Shown here piece by piece: positions 45,824-55,754 of a stretch of 64,000 nt of DNA. The DNA comes from Noviherbaspirillum pedocola. GTDB taxonomy: Bacteria; Pseudomonadota; Gammaproteobacteria; Burkholderiales; Burkholderiaceae_D. The number at the start of each line of letters is the position of its first letter. Positions within the stretch are counted from its first letter, which is position 1. A model generated the notes under the pieces. That model worked only from the letters and a program-made list of their open reading frames with translations, did not search any database and was not told the DNA's origin. Made by a program: the position numbers and the translations under genes. The DNA lies in the NCBI RefSeq assembly GCF_016632335.1, contig NZ_JAEPBG010000003.1:186001-250000 (forward strand). The letters run 5' to 3'.

Positions 45824-46663
45824 TCAATGCGCCATCAGCACCGGCAACGTCATCGATTCGAACACGGTGCGCGAGGCGCCGCCGAGCAGCATCTCGCGGA
45901 AGCGGCTATGCACGTAGCAGCCCATCACCAGGAGGTCGGCGCCTACATCGGCGGCCAGCGACAGCAGCGCATTGCCGCTGTCCTGTTCGGTGGTTTCCTG
46001 CAGCACTTCCACCTTCAATCCATGCCGCGCCAGATACAGTGCCAGGTCCGCGCCCGGCTGCTCGCCATGCACATTGACCTGCTTGTCGGCATTGAACACC
46101 ACGACCCGCACATCCTGCGCCGCGCACAGCAATGGCAACGCGCCGGCGATGGCGCGGCTGGCAGCAAGGCTGCCGTCCCAAGCCACCAGCGCATGCCGGC
46201 CGACATGCTCGAACTGCCCGGCATACGGCACCACCAGCACCGGCCGGCCGCAATTGCCCACCACATACTCCGTGAAGTCCGAGCCAATGCCGGGCAGGGC
46301 TTCATCGAGATCGGTTTGCGACAGCACCACCAGGTCGGTGTAGCGCGCGAGCAGGCTGATGCCGCCGGCCGGTTCATCCTCGACCAATTGCCGCTCCCAC
46401 GAGGGCACGCCGGCCGCGCGCACCGTTTCCTCGAATTGCGCCAGCGCGCTTTCGGCCTGACGGCGCAGGAAGTTCAGGTGCTGCGTCAGCGCCGGGTCCT
46501 GCATGTTGATGCCGCCGGTGGCGGCGACGAAGCGCGACAGGCCGGTGGCGGCAGCGCCGATCAGATGCGCGCCGTGGCGCAGCGCCAGGTCGGCGGCGAT
46601 GCGCATGCGCTGCGGCGCATGGCGCGATTGGTCGACATGCACCAGGATGGTTTTGTAAGACAT
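45824..46663 (-). CDS. Universal stress protein, tandem UspA-like
   Basis: A 279-residue protein with two UspA-like halves. The first begins YKTILVHVDQSRHAPQRM. The second (from HALVAWDGSLAASRAI) ends with the ATP-binding loop GCYVHSRFREMLLGGASRTV. ATG 46663 is the family start. It is convergent with hemerythrin and divergent from the PatZ-like gene; an FNR-type palindrome lies in that divergent gap. Two-domain Usps in such clusters often belong to low-oxygen regulons. Confidence 0.9.
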   Translation of the reverse strand: MSYKTILVHVDQSRHAPQRMRIAADLALRHGAHLIGAAATGLSRFVAATGGINMQDPALTQHLNFLRRQAESALAQFEETVRAAGVPSWERQLVEDEPAGGISLLARYTDLVVLSQTDLDEALPGIGSDFTEYVVGNCGRPVLVVPYAGQFEHVGRHALVAWDGSLAASRAIAGALPLLCAAQDVRVVVFNADKQVNVHGEQPGADLALYLARHGLKVEVLQETTEQDSGNALLSLAADVGADLLVMGCYVHSRFREMLLGGASRTVFESMTLPVLMAH

Positions 46664-46818
46664 GGCAAGGTCCTTTCGCTGGAATTCATCAATGGATGCG
46701 TTGTCTAGAGAAGGTTGTTGCGCCGGGGCGCGTGCATCCGATGCGCACCGAAAGCGTATGCGCACTGGAGGCCCCAGTCCACAACGCAGCGCCTTGTCCG
46801 CATTCATGTTTTGGCGGA

Positions 46819-46836
46819 TTTTGACTCAGGTCAAAA
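46819..46836. promoter_or_regulatory. FNR-type palindrome between usp and PatZ-like gene
   Basis: TTTTGAC-tcag-GTCAAAA, a perfect 7-bp inverted repeat, is of the TTGAC-N4-GTCAA type. Its centre is 55 bp before the PatZ-like ATG and 164 bp from the usp ATG. No -10 at the exact class II distance is obvious in either direction, so the regulated gene is open. Confidence 0.6.
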
Positions 46837-46882
46837 TTCGCCATGCCTGCCAGAAACCTCGCATTCCAGGTCGGGAGTCGAA

Positions 46883-49564
46883 ATGAGCATACGCAACCTG
46901 CAGTTCCTGTTCGAACCGAAGTCGGTCGCGGTGATCGGTGCATCCGAAAGAGCGCACAGCGTTGGCGCGACGGTGCTGACCAACCTGCTTTCCGGCGGCT
47001 TCACGGGCCCGGTGTATGCGGTCAATCCGAAATACCGCGAGTTGCAGGGGCGGCCGGTGTATGCCGACATCGCAGCGTTGCCAGCGGCGCCGGATCTGGC
47101 AGTGATCTGCACGCCGCCGCACACCGTGCCGGGCATCATTGCCGAGCTGGGCGCGCGCGGGACGAAGGCCGCGGTGGTGCTGACCGCGGGCCTGTCTTCA
47201 ACGTGCGATGCGCATGGCGTCACGCTGCGCCAGCGCATGCTGGAGGCTGCGGGCAAGCATCTGCTGCGCATACTCGGTCCGAACTGCGTCGGACTGCTCG
47301 CGCCCGGCATCGGCCTGAACGCGAGCTTCGCGCACACCAATATCAAGCCCGGCCGCATCGCCTTCCTGTCGCAATCCGGCGCGCTGGTGACCGGCGTGCT
47401 CGACTGGGCCAAAAGCCGCGACATCGGTTTCTCGCGCTTCGTGTCGCTGGGCGACAGCGCCGACGTCGATTTCGGCGACCTGCTCGATTACCTCGCCAGC
47501 GATGGCGCCACGCGCGCGATCCTGATGTACGTGGAGGACATCCACAATGCGCGCAAATTCATGTCCGCCGCGCGCGCTGCAGGCCGCAGCAAGCCTGTGG
47601 TGGTGATCAAGGCCGGTCGCGCGGTCGAAGGCGCGCGCGCCGCGGCCTCGCATACCGGCGCGCTGGCCGGCTCGGACGCGGTCTATGACGCCGCGATTCG
47701 CCGCGCCGGCATGCTCAGGGTGTTCAACACCGAAGACCTGTTCAGCGCGGCGGAGACGCTGGCGCGTTCGAAGCCGTTGTTTGGCGAGCGCTTGTGCATC
47801 CTCACCAACGGCGGCGGACCGGGCGTGATGGCCACCGATGCGCTGATGGCCGAAGGCGGCAAGCTTGCGCAGCTGTCGCCGGCAACGCTGGACAAGCTCG
47901 ATGCGGCGCTGCCGCCGACCTGGTCGCATGGCAATCCGATCGACATCATCGGAGACGCGCCGGCCGAACGCTATGTCGCGGCGATGGAGGCGGCGCTGCA
48001 GGACCGGGAATGCGATGCGCTGCTGTTCATCCACGCGCCGACCGCAATCGTCGACAGCCGCGAGATCGCGCACGCGGTCGCGCCGCTGGCCGCGCAGACT
48101 TCGCGCAATGTGCTCGGCTGCTGGCTCGGCGGCGACGGCCTGCTGGATGCGCGGCACATCTTCTCGGAGCGCGGCATTCCTACCTATGCCACGCCCGAGG
48201 AAGCGGTGCGCGCGTTCATGCAGATCGTGCAGTACCGCCGCAACCAGCAGACGCTGATGCAGGTGCCGCCGTCGATGCTGGAAGATTTCGCGCCGCAGCG
48301 CGAGGTGGCGGCGACTCTGCTGCGCGAGGTGCTCGATGCCGGCCGCAGCACGCTGTCCGAGCCGGAATCACGCCATCTGCTCGAAGCCTATGGCATCCCG
48401 GTAGTGGCCACGCGCACCGCGGCCACGCCGGAGGAAGCGGCGCAGTTCGCCGAGGAGATCGGCTTTCCGGTCGCGGTGAAGATTCTGTCGCCGCAGATCC
48501 TGCACAAGTCCGATGTCGGCGGCGTCGCCCTCGATCTCGAAGACGCGAAATCGGTGCGCGCCGCCGCCGCGGCCATGCATCGCCGCCTGACCAAGATGCT
48601 GCCCGAGGCCACGCTCGCCGGCTTCACGGTGCAGGCCATGGCGCATCGTCCGCTGGCGCATGAGCTGCTGCTGGGCGTGGCCACCGACCCGGTGTTCGGC
48701 CCGGTCATCATGTTCGGCCAGGGCGGCGTCGAAGTCGAGGTCAGCGACGACCATGCGATGGAATTGCCGCCGCTGAACCATGCGCTGGCGCAGTCGCTGA
48801 TTGCGCGCACCCGGGTGGCACGGCTGCTCAAGGGTTACCGCAACCGCCCGCCGGCGGACATGGCGGCAATAGGTCGGGTTCTGGTGGCCTTGTCGCAGCT
48901 GGTGATCGATCAGCCCGAGCTCGTGGAGCTGGACATCAATCCGCTCCTGGCAGACGCCAATGGCGTGATCGCGCTCGATGCGCGGGTCAAGCTGGCACGG
49001 CCGGCGACGGGAAGCGCATCGCGGCGCCTGGCGATCCGGCCGTATCCGAAGGAACTCGAGGAAACCGTGTCCTGGCAGGGCAAGCCGCTGCTGTTGCGGC
49101 CGATACGGCCCGAGGATGGCGAGGAACACCTGCGCTTCTTCAATGCGCTCGACCCCGAGGATGTGCGGCTGCGCATCTTCTCGCGCATGCGCGAGCTGCA
49201 GCCGGCGCAGCTCGCGCGGCTCACGCAGATCGATTACGACCGCGAGATGGCCTTCATCGCCAGCCGCAGGCGTGCTGACGGCAGTTTCGAAACCCTGGGC
49301 GTGGCGCGCGCCATCGCCGACCCGGATGGCAACAAGGCCGAGTTCGCCATCATCGTGCGCTCGGACATGAAAGGGCAGGGCCTGGGCCGGTTGCTGATGG
49401 AAAAGCTGATCGCTTATTGCGGCAGCCGCGGCATACGCGAGATCGTCGGCGAAGCGCTGCACAGCAATCGCGCGCTGCTGGGCCTGGTCCGAAGGCTGGG
49501 ATTCTCGACGCATCCGGCCGTGGGAGATGAAACCGAGGTGCTGCGGCTGCCGTTGCAGGCATGA
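46883..49564 (+). CDS. ADP-forming acyl-CoA ligase fused to GNAT acetyltransferase (PatZ-like)
   Basis: An 893-residue protein with the domain order of protein acetyltransferase PatZ/Pka: CoA-binding (FEPKSVAVIGASERAHSVGA), ligase domains with ILGPNCVGLLAP and FLSQSGALVTGVLDW, ATP-grasp from about residue 490 (YGIPVVATRTAATPEEAAQ, KILSPQILHKSDVGGVAL), and a GNAT domain from about 730 (MKGQGLGRLLMEKLIAYC). His-257 in AASHTGALAG, the expected phospho-His of ADP-forming ligases, is present. It may acetylate metabolic enzymes such as acetyl-CoA synthetase, and may also keep ligase activity. gggag precedes the ATG. Confidence 0.9.
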   Translation: MSIRNLQFLFEPKSVAVIGASERAHSVGATVLTNLLSGGFTGPVYAVNPKYRELQGRPVYADIAALPAAPDLAVICTPPHTVPGIIAELGARGTKAAVVLTAGLSSTCDAHGVTLRQRMLEAAGKHLLRILGPNCVGLLAPGIGLNASFAHTNIKPGRIAFLSQSGALVTGVLDWAKSRDIGFSRFVSLGDSADVDFGDLLDYLASDGATRAILMYVEDIHNARKFMSAARAAGRSKPVVVIKAGRAVEGARAAASHTGALAGSDAVYDAAIRRAGMLRVFNTEDLFSAAETLARSKPLFGERLCILTNGGGPGVMATDALMAEGGKLAQLSPATLDKLDAALPPTWSHGNPIDIIGDAPAERYVAAMEAALQDRECDALLFIHAPTAIVDSREIAHAVAPLAAQTSRNVLGCWLGGDGLLDARHIFSERGIPTYATPEEAVRAFMQIVQYRRNQQTLMQVPPSMLEDFAPQREVAATLLREVLDAGRSTLSEPESRHLLEAYGIPVVATRTAATPEEAAQFAEEIGFPVAVKILSPQILHKSDVGGVALDLEDAKSVRAAAAAMHRRLTKMLPEATLAGFTVQAMAHRPLAHELLLGVATDPVFGPVIMFGQGGVEVEVSDDHAMELPPLNHALAQSLIARTRVARLLKGYRNRPPADMAAIGRVLVALSQLVIDQPELVELDINPLLADANGVIALDARVKLARPATGSASRRLAIRPYPKELEETVSWQGKPLLLRPIRPEDGEEHLRFFNALDPEDVRLRIFSRMRELQPAQLARLTQIDYDREMAFIASRRRADGSFETLGVARAIADPDGNKAEFAIIVRSDMKGQGLGRLLMEKLIAYCGSRGIREIVGEALHSNRALLGLVRRLGFSTHPAVGDETEVLRLPLQA

Positions 49565-49600
49565 GCGCTGAAACGGGCGCATGCCTGCCATGGACGCCGG

Positions 49601-51484
49601 TCAGGACGCGGGCGGCGACGTCGGTGCGAAGCAATACCCGTTGCGTCCGCGGCGCTTGGCTTCATACATCGCCGCATCGGCCTCGGACAGCAATTGCGCC
49701 GTGCCGGTCTGCCGCTCCGGCGGACGTAGCGCGATGCCTATGCTGGTGCCGATGCATACCGTGCAATCGTCGAGCACGAAGGGGCGCGCCAGCGCCGCGC
49801 GTATGCTCTCGGCAACGCGCTCGCACGCGGCCACGGGAATGTGTTCAGCAACGACCACGAATTCATCGCCGGCAAGCCTGCTGACGAAGTCCTGCTGCCG
49901 CACCACCTGGCGAATGCGTTGCGCAACCTGCCTGAGCAAGGCGTCGCCGGTTTCATGGCCATGGCTGTCGTTGACGCCCTTGAAGCCGTCCAGGTCCATG
50001 AAGAACAGCGCCAGGCCGGCGCCGCTATCTCCGGATGCGCCGGATGCGCCGGATGCGCTCGCTGCACTGAAGCTTTGCTCCATCTTTTCATGCAGCGCGC
50101 GCCGGTTCGGCAGGCCGGTCAGGGGATCGAGCATGGCCTTGTCATGCATCAGCTTTTCGGCGCGCTTGCGTTCGGTCACGTCCTGCGACATCACATAGAA
50201 GCCGACGACTTCGCCGTCGCGCACATCGGGAACATAGGTGCCGCTCCAGACGCGCGGCTGCGCAAGGCTGTAGCGCACGTTGTCGCAGGTGACGCGCTCG
50301 CCCGCCAGCGCGCGGCGGAAATAGGGCAGCAATTGCTGGTACAGCTCCGGGCGCAGCACACTCGCCAGAGGCTTGCCGGTCAGCTCGGACGTATCGACGC
50401 CGAACACCTGGCGGTACATGTCGTTGTTGAAGGTGTAGCGCAGTTCGCGGTTTACATGCGCAATCAGCACCGGCAGGTTGTCCGTGATGGTCTGCAGCAT
50501 TTCGCGGCTGGCGGCCAGCGCGGCGGTGCGTTCCCGTACCCTGTGCTCAAGTTCGGCCTGATAGTCGTGCTGCAACGCTTCGTCGCGCTTGCGATCGGCG
50601 ATGTCCTGAATCACGGCGATCAGGTGCACCGGCGTGCCTTCCTCATCGCGCACCAGCGATACGCTGATCTGTACCCAGATCCAGGAGCCGTCCCGGCGCA
50701 GATAGCGCTTTTCCATCGAAAAGCTCTGGCGCCGGTCGACCATCAGTTCCGCCAGCAGCCGCAGGTCTTGCTCCAGATCGTCCGGATGCGTGATCTCGGC
50801 AAAGGTCTTCTGCAGCAGCTCTTCCGCGGCATAACCGGTGATCTCGCATAGCTTGGGATTGACGTCGATGAACCGGCCCTGCAGATCGACCAGGGCCTTG
50901 CCCGTCGGCGAGCGCTGGAACACCGTGGAAAAGCGCGCCTCGGAAAGCGCTAGCGTGCGCCGGTCCTGTTCCTGCACCAGGCGGGTATCCATTGCCGCCT
51001 CGCGCTGGGCGATCTCGCGCTCCAGCGTTCTGGCGAGATCGCGCAGCGCCGCGGCGGCGTTTGGAGCGAGCTTGCGCGGCTGGGTATCGATGGCGCACAG
51101 GGTGCCGAGCACGAGGCCGTCATGGCTGCGCAGCGGCACGCCGGCGTAGAAGCGAATGAAAGGCGGCCCGACGACGAGCGGATTGTCGGCAAAACGGGTG
51201 TCGGCATGCGCATCTTCGATGACGAGCATGTCCGCTTCATGCAGCGCATGGGCACAGAAGGCAATGTCGCGCGGCGTTTCGCAGACATCGGTGCCTATCC
51301 GGGACTTGAACCACTGGCGATTTTCATCGATCAGGCTCACCAGCGCGATCGGCACCTGCAGCATCCCGGCAAGCAGCCTGGTGATGCGGTCGAAGCTTTC
51401 CTCCGGCGGCGTGTCGAGCAGTTCCAGGTGCTTGAGCAGGCGCAGACGCGCGGCCTCATTGGCGGGTAGCGGAGCGATCAGCAT
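49601..51484 (-). CDS. GAF-PAS-PAS-GGDEF diguanylate cyclase
   Basis: A 627-residue signalling protein without membrane segments. Order: GAF domain (about 15-165, FDRITRLLAGMLQVPIALVS), PAS (about 180-310, FSTVFQRSPTGKALVDLQG), a coiled coil (LEHRVRERTAALAASREM), a second PAS (about 320-435), and GGDEF (about 450-620) with DPLTGLPNRRAL and active site RLAGDEFVVVAE. The first Gly of GGDEF is Ala, a change many active cyclases tolerate. There is no EAL domain. Start at 51484 is chosen from domain position; an ATG at 51574 exists. Confidence 0.9.
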   Translation of the reverse strand: MLIAPLPANEAARLRLLKHLELLDTPPEESFDRITRLLAGMLQVPIALVSLIDENRQWFKSRIGTDVCETPRDIAFCAHALHEADMLVIEDAHADTRFADNPLVVGPPFIRFYAGVPLRSHDGLVLGTLCAIDTQPRKLAPNAAAALRDLARTLEREIAQREAAMDTRLVQEQDRRTLALSEARFSTVFQRSPTGKALVDLQGRFIDVNPKLCEITGYAAEELLQKTFAEITHPDDLEQDLRLLAELMVDRRQSFSMEKRYLRRDGSWIWVQISVSLVRDEEGTPVHLIAVIQDIADRKRDEALQHDYQAELEHRVRERTAALAASREMLQTITDNLPVLIAHVNRELRYTFNNDMYRQVFGVDTSELTGKPLASVLRPELYQQLLPYFRRALAGERVTCDNVRYSLAQPRVWSGTYVPDVRDGEVVGFYVMSQDVTERKRAEKLMHDKAMLDPLTGLPNRRALHEKMEQSFSAASASGASGASGDSGAGLALFFMDLDGFKGVNDSHGHETGDALLRQVAQRIRQVVRQQDFVSRLAGDEFVVVAEHIPVAACERVAESIRAALARPFVLDDCTVCIGTSIGIALRPPERQTGTAQLLSEADAAMYEAKRRGRNGYCFAPTSPPAS

Positions 51485-51716
51485 GGGCGATGATTCTGTT
51501 GTGGCAGGAAGATTTCCGGAGTGCGGTGCCGTGAACGCGGCGCAATGGCAGGCGGGCAGGATGGACCTTGCCATTGATTAACGGATGTACGACTGAGAAA
51601 TTGAGTCTCCATTCCAGCACATTGATCAATATATGGCAGCGCACGCAGGGTGCAGGCACGCGGTCGGGGGCGGCGATGCCGGCGCATATCGCGCCAGGCA
51701 CGCGGCAGCCCGCGTC

Positions 51717-52103
51717 TCATGCCTGCCACCAGCGCCAGGCGCCATACGCGCCAAGCAGCCAGATCAGCACGATGATTGCCGCGCCCGCATGGCTTTTCGG
51801 CCGTTCCCGCTGCGCATCCATCCATGCCTGCGCCTCGGCGCGGCTGCTGTCGACCACATGGGGCGGCAGCAGCCGCAGCGCCAGCCACAGCAGGGCTGGC
51901 AGCAGCAGCGCATCGTCGACAAAGCCAAGCACCGGGATGAAATCCGGAATCAGGTCGATAGGACTGAGCGCATACGCCACTGCCACCACGCACAGCAGCC
52001 GGGCCAGCCAGGGCGTATCGGGATGACGGCTGGCGAACCACAGCATCAGCGCATCGCGCTTGATGCGCCGCGCCCAGCCGCGAATGGTGTCGACGATGGA
52101 CAA
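51717..52103 (-). CDS. DUF1232 (YkvA-like) membrane protein
   Basis: A 128-residue protein with the DUF1232 core YALSPIDLIPDFIPVLGFVDD, preceded by KRDALMLWFASRHPDTPWLA and followed by a C-terminal membrane segment (AAIIVLIWLLGAYGAWRWW). Function is unknown. It lies 13 bp after the RNA methyltransferase stop, so probably is in one operon with it. Confidence 0.92.
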   Translation of the reverse strand: MSIVDTIRGWARRIKRDALMLWFASRHPDTPWLARLLCVVAVAYALSPIDLIPDFIPVLGFVDDALLLPALLWLALRLLPPHVVDSSRAEAQAWMDAQRERPKSHAGAAIIVLIWLLGAYGAWRWWQA

Positions 52104-52116
52104 GACGAACGCTGCC

Positions 52117-53319
52117 TCAGCCGGCCGGTTTGGCTTCGCGCCGGTTCGAGCCGGCCACCATGTCGAAGCGGAACAGCCGGCATTCGATGGCGCCGTTGTA
52201 GAAGGGCGTCTTGCGCGATTCCTTCAGCCGCATCAGCCGCGGCAGGCCGAGGTCGGCGGTGAACAGGAACACTTTCCAGCCGGGAAAGCGTGTCTTGAGC
52301 GTGCTGCCGAAGGCGCTGAAGAAGGCCGTGGCAAGCTCGTCCTCGCCAACGCTGCTGTCGCCGCGCACGCCGATGCGCTCGCCATAGGGCGGGTTGGTGA
52401 TCATGAAACCCGGCAGCTCTGAAGGCGGTTTCACTTCCTGCGCCTCGATCTGCTTCAACGGCACGTCGAACGCAATGCCGGCGCGCTGCAGATTGCTGCG
52501 CGCCATTACCACCATGTCGCCGGAAATGTCGCTGCCGAAGATGCTGGGCGCGGCCGGCAGCGGATTCGGCTTGACGCTGCCCTTCAGGGCGCGCCAGGCC
52601 GAGGCGTCATGCGCATTGAATTTCTCGAAGGCGAAGGCGCGGCGCGCACCGGGCGGAATGCCGGCCAGCATCTGCGCAGCCTCGGCCAGGATGGTGCCCG
52701 AGCCGCACATCGGATCGAACAGCACTTCGCCCGGCTTCCAGCCCGCCACCCGCAACAGGCCCGCGGCCAGGTTCTCGCGCAGCGGCGCGTCGCCCGTGTC
52801 GAGCCGCCAGCCGCGCTTGAACAGCGGCTCGCCCGAGGTGTCGAGGTACAGCGTGATGTTGCGCGCATCCAGGAACGCGAAGATGCGCATGTCCGGCGTC
52901 CTGGTGTTGACCGACGGCCGCTTGCCGCAGAGGTCGCGGAAGCGGTCGCAGACCGCGTCCTTGATCTTGAGCGTGGTGAACTCCAGGCTTTTCAGCGGCG
53001 ACTTGATCGCGGTGACGTCGATGCGGATCGTGTGATCCACTTCGAACCAGTCTTCCCAGGGCGCGGCCAGCGCCAGGTCGTAGACATCGTTCTCGTTCAG
53101 ATAGCTCGATTGCGCAATGCGCAGCAGCGCGCGCGAAGCGATGCGCGAATGCAGGTTGATGCGCCAGGCGTCGTCGATGTGGCCCGAGCAGTGCACGCCG
53201 CCGGGCACCTGGTTGTGGATCTTCAGGGTCTTGCTGTCCTGCGCGATCTCGCCGAGTTCCTCGGCCAGCGCGGCTTCGAGGCCGCGCGGGCAGGGGCAGA
53301 AATAGGAATACATGGTCAT
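52117..53319 (-). CDS. THUMP-domain class I RNA methyltransferase (RlmL/YcbY-type)
   Basis: A 400-residue N6/N2-type RNA methyltransferase. N-terminal ferredoxin-like/THUMP region (residues about 10-160, YSYFCPCPRGLEAALAEEL), then the Rossmann domain with VLFDPMCGSGTILAEAA as motif I and the catalytic motif MITNPPYGERIG. It corresponds to the N-terminal half of E. coli RlmL, which makes m2G2445 in 23S rRNA, without the RlmK half. ATG 53319 (AGGTACC upstream) is chosen. Confidence 0.9.
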   Translation of the reverse strand: MTMYSYFCPCPRGLEAALAEELGEIAQDSKTLKIHNQVPGGVHCSGHIDDAWRINLHSRIASRALLRIAQSSYLNENDVYDLALAAPWEDWFEVDHTIRIDVTAIKSPLKSLEFTTLKIKDAVCDRFRDLCGKRPSVNTRTPDMRIFAFLDARNITLYLDTSGEPLFKRGWRLDTGDAPLRENLAAGLLRVAGWKPGEVLFDPMCGSGTILAEAAQMLAGIPPGARRAFAFEKFNAHDASAWRALKGSVKPNPLPAAPSIFGSDISGDMVVMARSNLQRAGIAFDVPLKQIEAQEVKPPSELPGFMITNPPYGERIGVRGDSSVGEDELATAFFSAFGSTLKTRFPGWKVFLFTADLGLPRLMRLKESRKTPFYNGAIECRLFRFDMVAGSNRREAKPAG

Positions 53320-53395
53320 TGGGGGTACCTTTTGTCCGTGGATGAAAAACGATCGAGCGGCGCCGGGCCGCTCGTCTGTGGTGCGTAGCGGTGGT

Positions 53396-53998
53396 TCAGC
53401 CGCGCGCGAAGGCGCGTTCGAGGAAGTCGAGCCGGTCCTGTCCCCAGAACGGCTCGCCTTCGAACACATACCAGGGCGCGCCGAATACGCCGGCGGCGAT
53501 GGCGTCCTCGGTATTGCGCGCATATTCGGCCGCGACGTCATCGCCCTTCGATGCCGCCAGCAGCGCCGCGCCATCGAGGCCGGCGGCCTGCGCCAGCGCG
53601 GCCAGGGTGTCGGGATCGGAAATGTCCTTTTCCTCGGCCCAGATCGCGCGCGAGATCCGGCCCGAAAGCGCCAGCGCCGCATCGACGCCATGCGCCTTGG
53701 CCGCGATGATCAGCTTCGCCGCCGGATCGCCAGCCACCGGAAAGAAGCGCGGATGCAGGTTCAGCGGCAGGCCGAGAAAGCTGCTCCAGCGTTCCAGCTC
53801 CACCAGCCGGTAAGCCTGGCGCTGCGGCGCACGCTTGGGCAATGGCAATCCGCCCGACTGCGCGAAGACGCGGCCGATATCGAAAGGCTTGATGTCGATC
53901 TCCACGCCATGGCGGCGCGCGAGTTCAATAAAGCGCTCGTGGCCCAGATACACATAGGGCGAGGGCGGGGCGACAAAGTAGGCGCAGGTACGGGACAT
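53396..53998 (-). CDS. 2-hydroxychromene-2-carboxylate isomerase-like (DsbA fold)
   Basis: A 200-residue kappa-class GST / HCCA isomerase family protein. The N-terminal YFVAPPSPYVYLGHERF holds the catalytic-type Ser of the family, followed by IDIKPFDIGRVFAQSGG and a C-terminal AAGVFGAPWYVFEGEPFWGQDRLDFLE cut into family motifs GVFGAP and FWGQDR. NahD acts in naphthalene breakdown, but most homologues sit outside such pathways, as here. ATG 53998 is the family start. Confidence 0.88.
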   Translation of the reverse strand: MSRTCAYFVAPPSPYVYLGHERFIELARRHGVEIDIKPFDIGRVFAQSGGLPLPKRAPQRQAYRLVELERWSSFLGLPLNLHPRFFPVAGDPAAKLIIAAKAHGVDAALALSGRISRAIWAEEKDISDPDTLAALAQAAGLDGAALLAASKGDDVAAEYARNTEDAIAAGVFGAPWYVFEGEPFWGQDRLDFLERAFARG

Positions 53999-54036
53999 GG
54001 CGGGGCTTTCGATATCGGTTTGCACGTTGGGAAGCT

Positions 54037-54459
54037 TCAGAAGGGCTTGACCACCACAAGGATCACGATGGCCAGCAGCAGCAGCACCGGCACTTCATTG
54101 AACCAGCGGTACCAGGCATGGCTGCGCTTGTTGACGCCAGCCTCGAATTTCTTCAGCAGCGAGCCGCAGGCATGGTGATAGCCGATGACCAGGATCACCA
54201 GCGCCAGCTTCGCATGCAGCCAGCCGTTGCCGGGGCCTCGCCCGATGCCGTAGCCCAGCCACAGCCACACGCCGAAGATCACCGCCGGCACCGCCAGTAT
54301 CGTGGTGAAGCGAAACAGCTTCCTGGCCATCAGCAGCAGGCGCGCGGTCGCGACCTCATGCGTTTCCATCGCGAGATTGACGAAGATGCGCGGCAGGTAA
54401 AACAGGCCGGCGAACCAGGACGCAATGAAGACGATGTGCAGCGATTTGACCCAGAGCAT
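54037..54459 (-). CDS. hemJ: HemJ-type protoporphyrinogen oxidase (CopD-like)
   Basis: A 140-residue four-TM protein. The start MLWVKSLHIVFIASWFAGLF contains the conserved His of HemJ, and RIFVNLAM, WLHAKLALVILVIGYHH and the closing VPVLLLLAIVILVVVKPF follow. HemJ is the oxygen-independent type protoporphyrinogen IX oxidase of heme synthesis, using heme as cofactor. Databases often call such proteins CopD-family. It lies 30 bp after proA. Confidence 0.82.
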   Translation of the reverse strand: MLWVKSLHIVFIASWFAGLFYLPRIFVNLAMETHEVATARLLLMARKLFRFTTILAVPAVIFGVWLWLGYGIGRGPGNGWLHAKLALVILVIGYHHACGSLLKKFEAGVNKRSHAWYRWFNEVPVLLLLAIVILVVVKPF

Positions 54460-54488
54460 GGATGCCTTTCCCTATGGTTGGCGCGCGC

Positions 54489-55754
54489 TTACTGCCGCAC
54501 TTCGCCGTGGCCGAACACCACGTACTTCAGCGAGGTCAGCCCTTCCAGGCCGACCGGGCCGCGCGCATGCAGCTTGTCGTTGGAAATGCCGATTTCCGCG
54601 CCCAGGCCGTATTCGAAGCCGTCGGCGAAGCGGGTGGAGGCATTCACCATCACCGAGGCGGAATCGACTTCGCGCAGAAAGCGCATCGCGCGGCTGTAGT
54701 TCTCGGTGATGATGGCGTCGGTGTGCTTGGACGACCAGGTGTTGATATGGGCGATCGCTTCATCCATGTCTGCCACCACCTTCACCGCGAGGATGGGCGC
54801 GAGGTATTCGGTACCCCAGTCTTCCTCGGTCGCGCGCGCAAGATGCGGATAGCCTTCGAGGATCGCATGCGCTTCCTCATCGGCGCGCAGTTCGACTTCC
54901 TTGGTGCGGTACAGCTCGGCAAGCTGCGGCAGCACTTCCTTGGCGATGCCGCGCGCCACCAGCAGGGTTTCCATCGTATTGCAGGTGCCGTAGCGATGGC
55001 ATTTGGCATTGAAGGCCACCGGCAGCGCTTTAGCGATATCGGCCTGATCGTCGATATAGACATGGCAGATGCCGTCGAGGTGCTTGATCATCGGCACCCG
55101 CGATTCGCGCATCAGGCGCTCGATCAGGCCCTTGCCGCCGCGCGGCACGATCACATCGACGTATTGAGGCATCGTGATCAGTTCGCCGACCGCGGCGCGG
55201 TCGGTGGTCTCGACGATCTGAACGCCATCGGCCGGAAGTCCTGCGCCGGCCATGCCTTCCTGCACCAGCTTTGCCAGCGCCTGATTGCAATGGATCGCTT
55301 CCGAGCCGCCGCGCAAGATCGTTGCATTGCCGCTCTTGATGCACAGGCCGGCGGCGTCCACGGTCACGTTCGGTCGGGCTTCATAAATGATGCCGATCAC
55401 ACCCAGCGGCACGCGCATCTGGCCGACCTGGATGCCGGTAGGGCGGAATTTCATGTTGCTGATTTCGCCTATCGGGTCCGGCAGCGAAGCGATCTGCTCC
55501 AGGCCTTCGGCCATGGTGGCGATGGCCTTTTCCGATAGCGTGAGGCGGTCCAGCATCGCCGCTTCCATGCCGGCTGCGCGTGCGGCGTCGAGGTCGCGTG
55601 CATTGGCCGCCTTCAGCGCTTCGGCGTCACGCCGGATCGCGGCCGCGATCAGCAGCAGCGCACGGTTTTTTTCGGCGGTGCCGGCCCGAGCCATGCCGCG
55701 CGACGCGGCGCGGGCGCGCTGGCCGACTTCATTCATGTATTGCTTGATGTCCAT
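54489..55754 (-). CDS. proA: Gamma-glutamyl phosphate reductase
   Basis: Second enzyme of proline synthesis, NADPH-dependent reduction of glutamyl-5-phosphate. The 421-residue protein shows [51 protein letters not shown] and the catalytic Cys region [17 protein letters not shown], ending near [23 protein letters not shown] 55754 has AAGG eight bases upstream; ATG 55760 is the alternative. Confidence 0.96.
   Translation of the reverse strand: MDIKQYMNEVGQRARAASRGMARAGTAEKNRALLLIAAAIRRDAEALKAANARDLDAARAAGMEAAMLDRLTLSEKAIATMAEGLEQIASLPDPIGEISNMKFRPTGIQVGQMRVPLGVIGIIYEARPNVTVDAAGLCIKSGNATILRGGSEAIHCNQALAKLVQEGMAGAGLPADGVQIVETTDRAAVGELITMPQYVDVIVPRGGKGLIERLMRESRVPMIKHLDGICHVYIDDQADIAKALPVAFNAKCHRYGTCNTMETLLVARGIAKEVLPQLAELYRTKEVELRADEEAHAILEGYPHLARATEEDWGTEYLAPILAVKVVADMDEAIAHINTWSSKHTDAIITENYSRAMRFLREVDSASVMVNASTRFADGFEYGLGAEIGISNDKLHARGPVGLEGLTSLKYVVFGHGEVRQ

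Noticed and set aside
51616-51626. ttgatcaa near the diguanylate cyclase gene as an FNR box
   Set aside because: Half-sites overlap without the four-base spacer.
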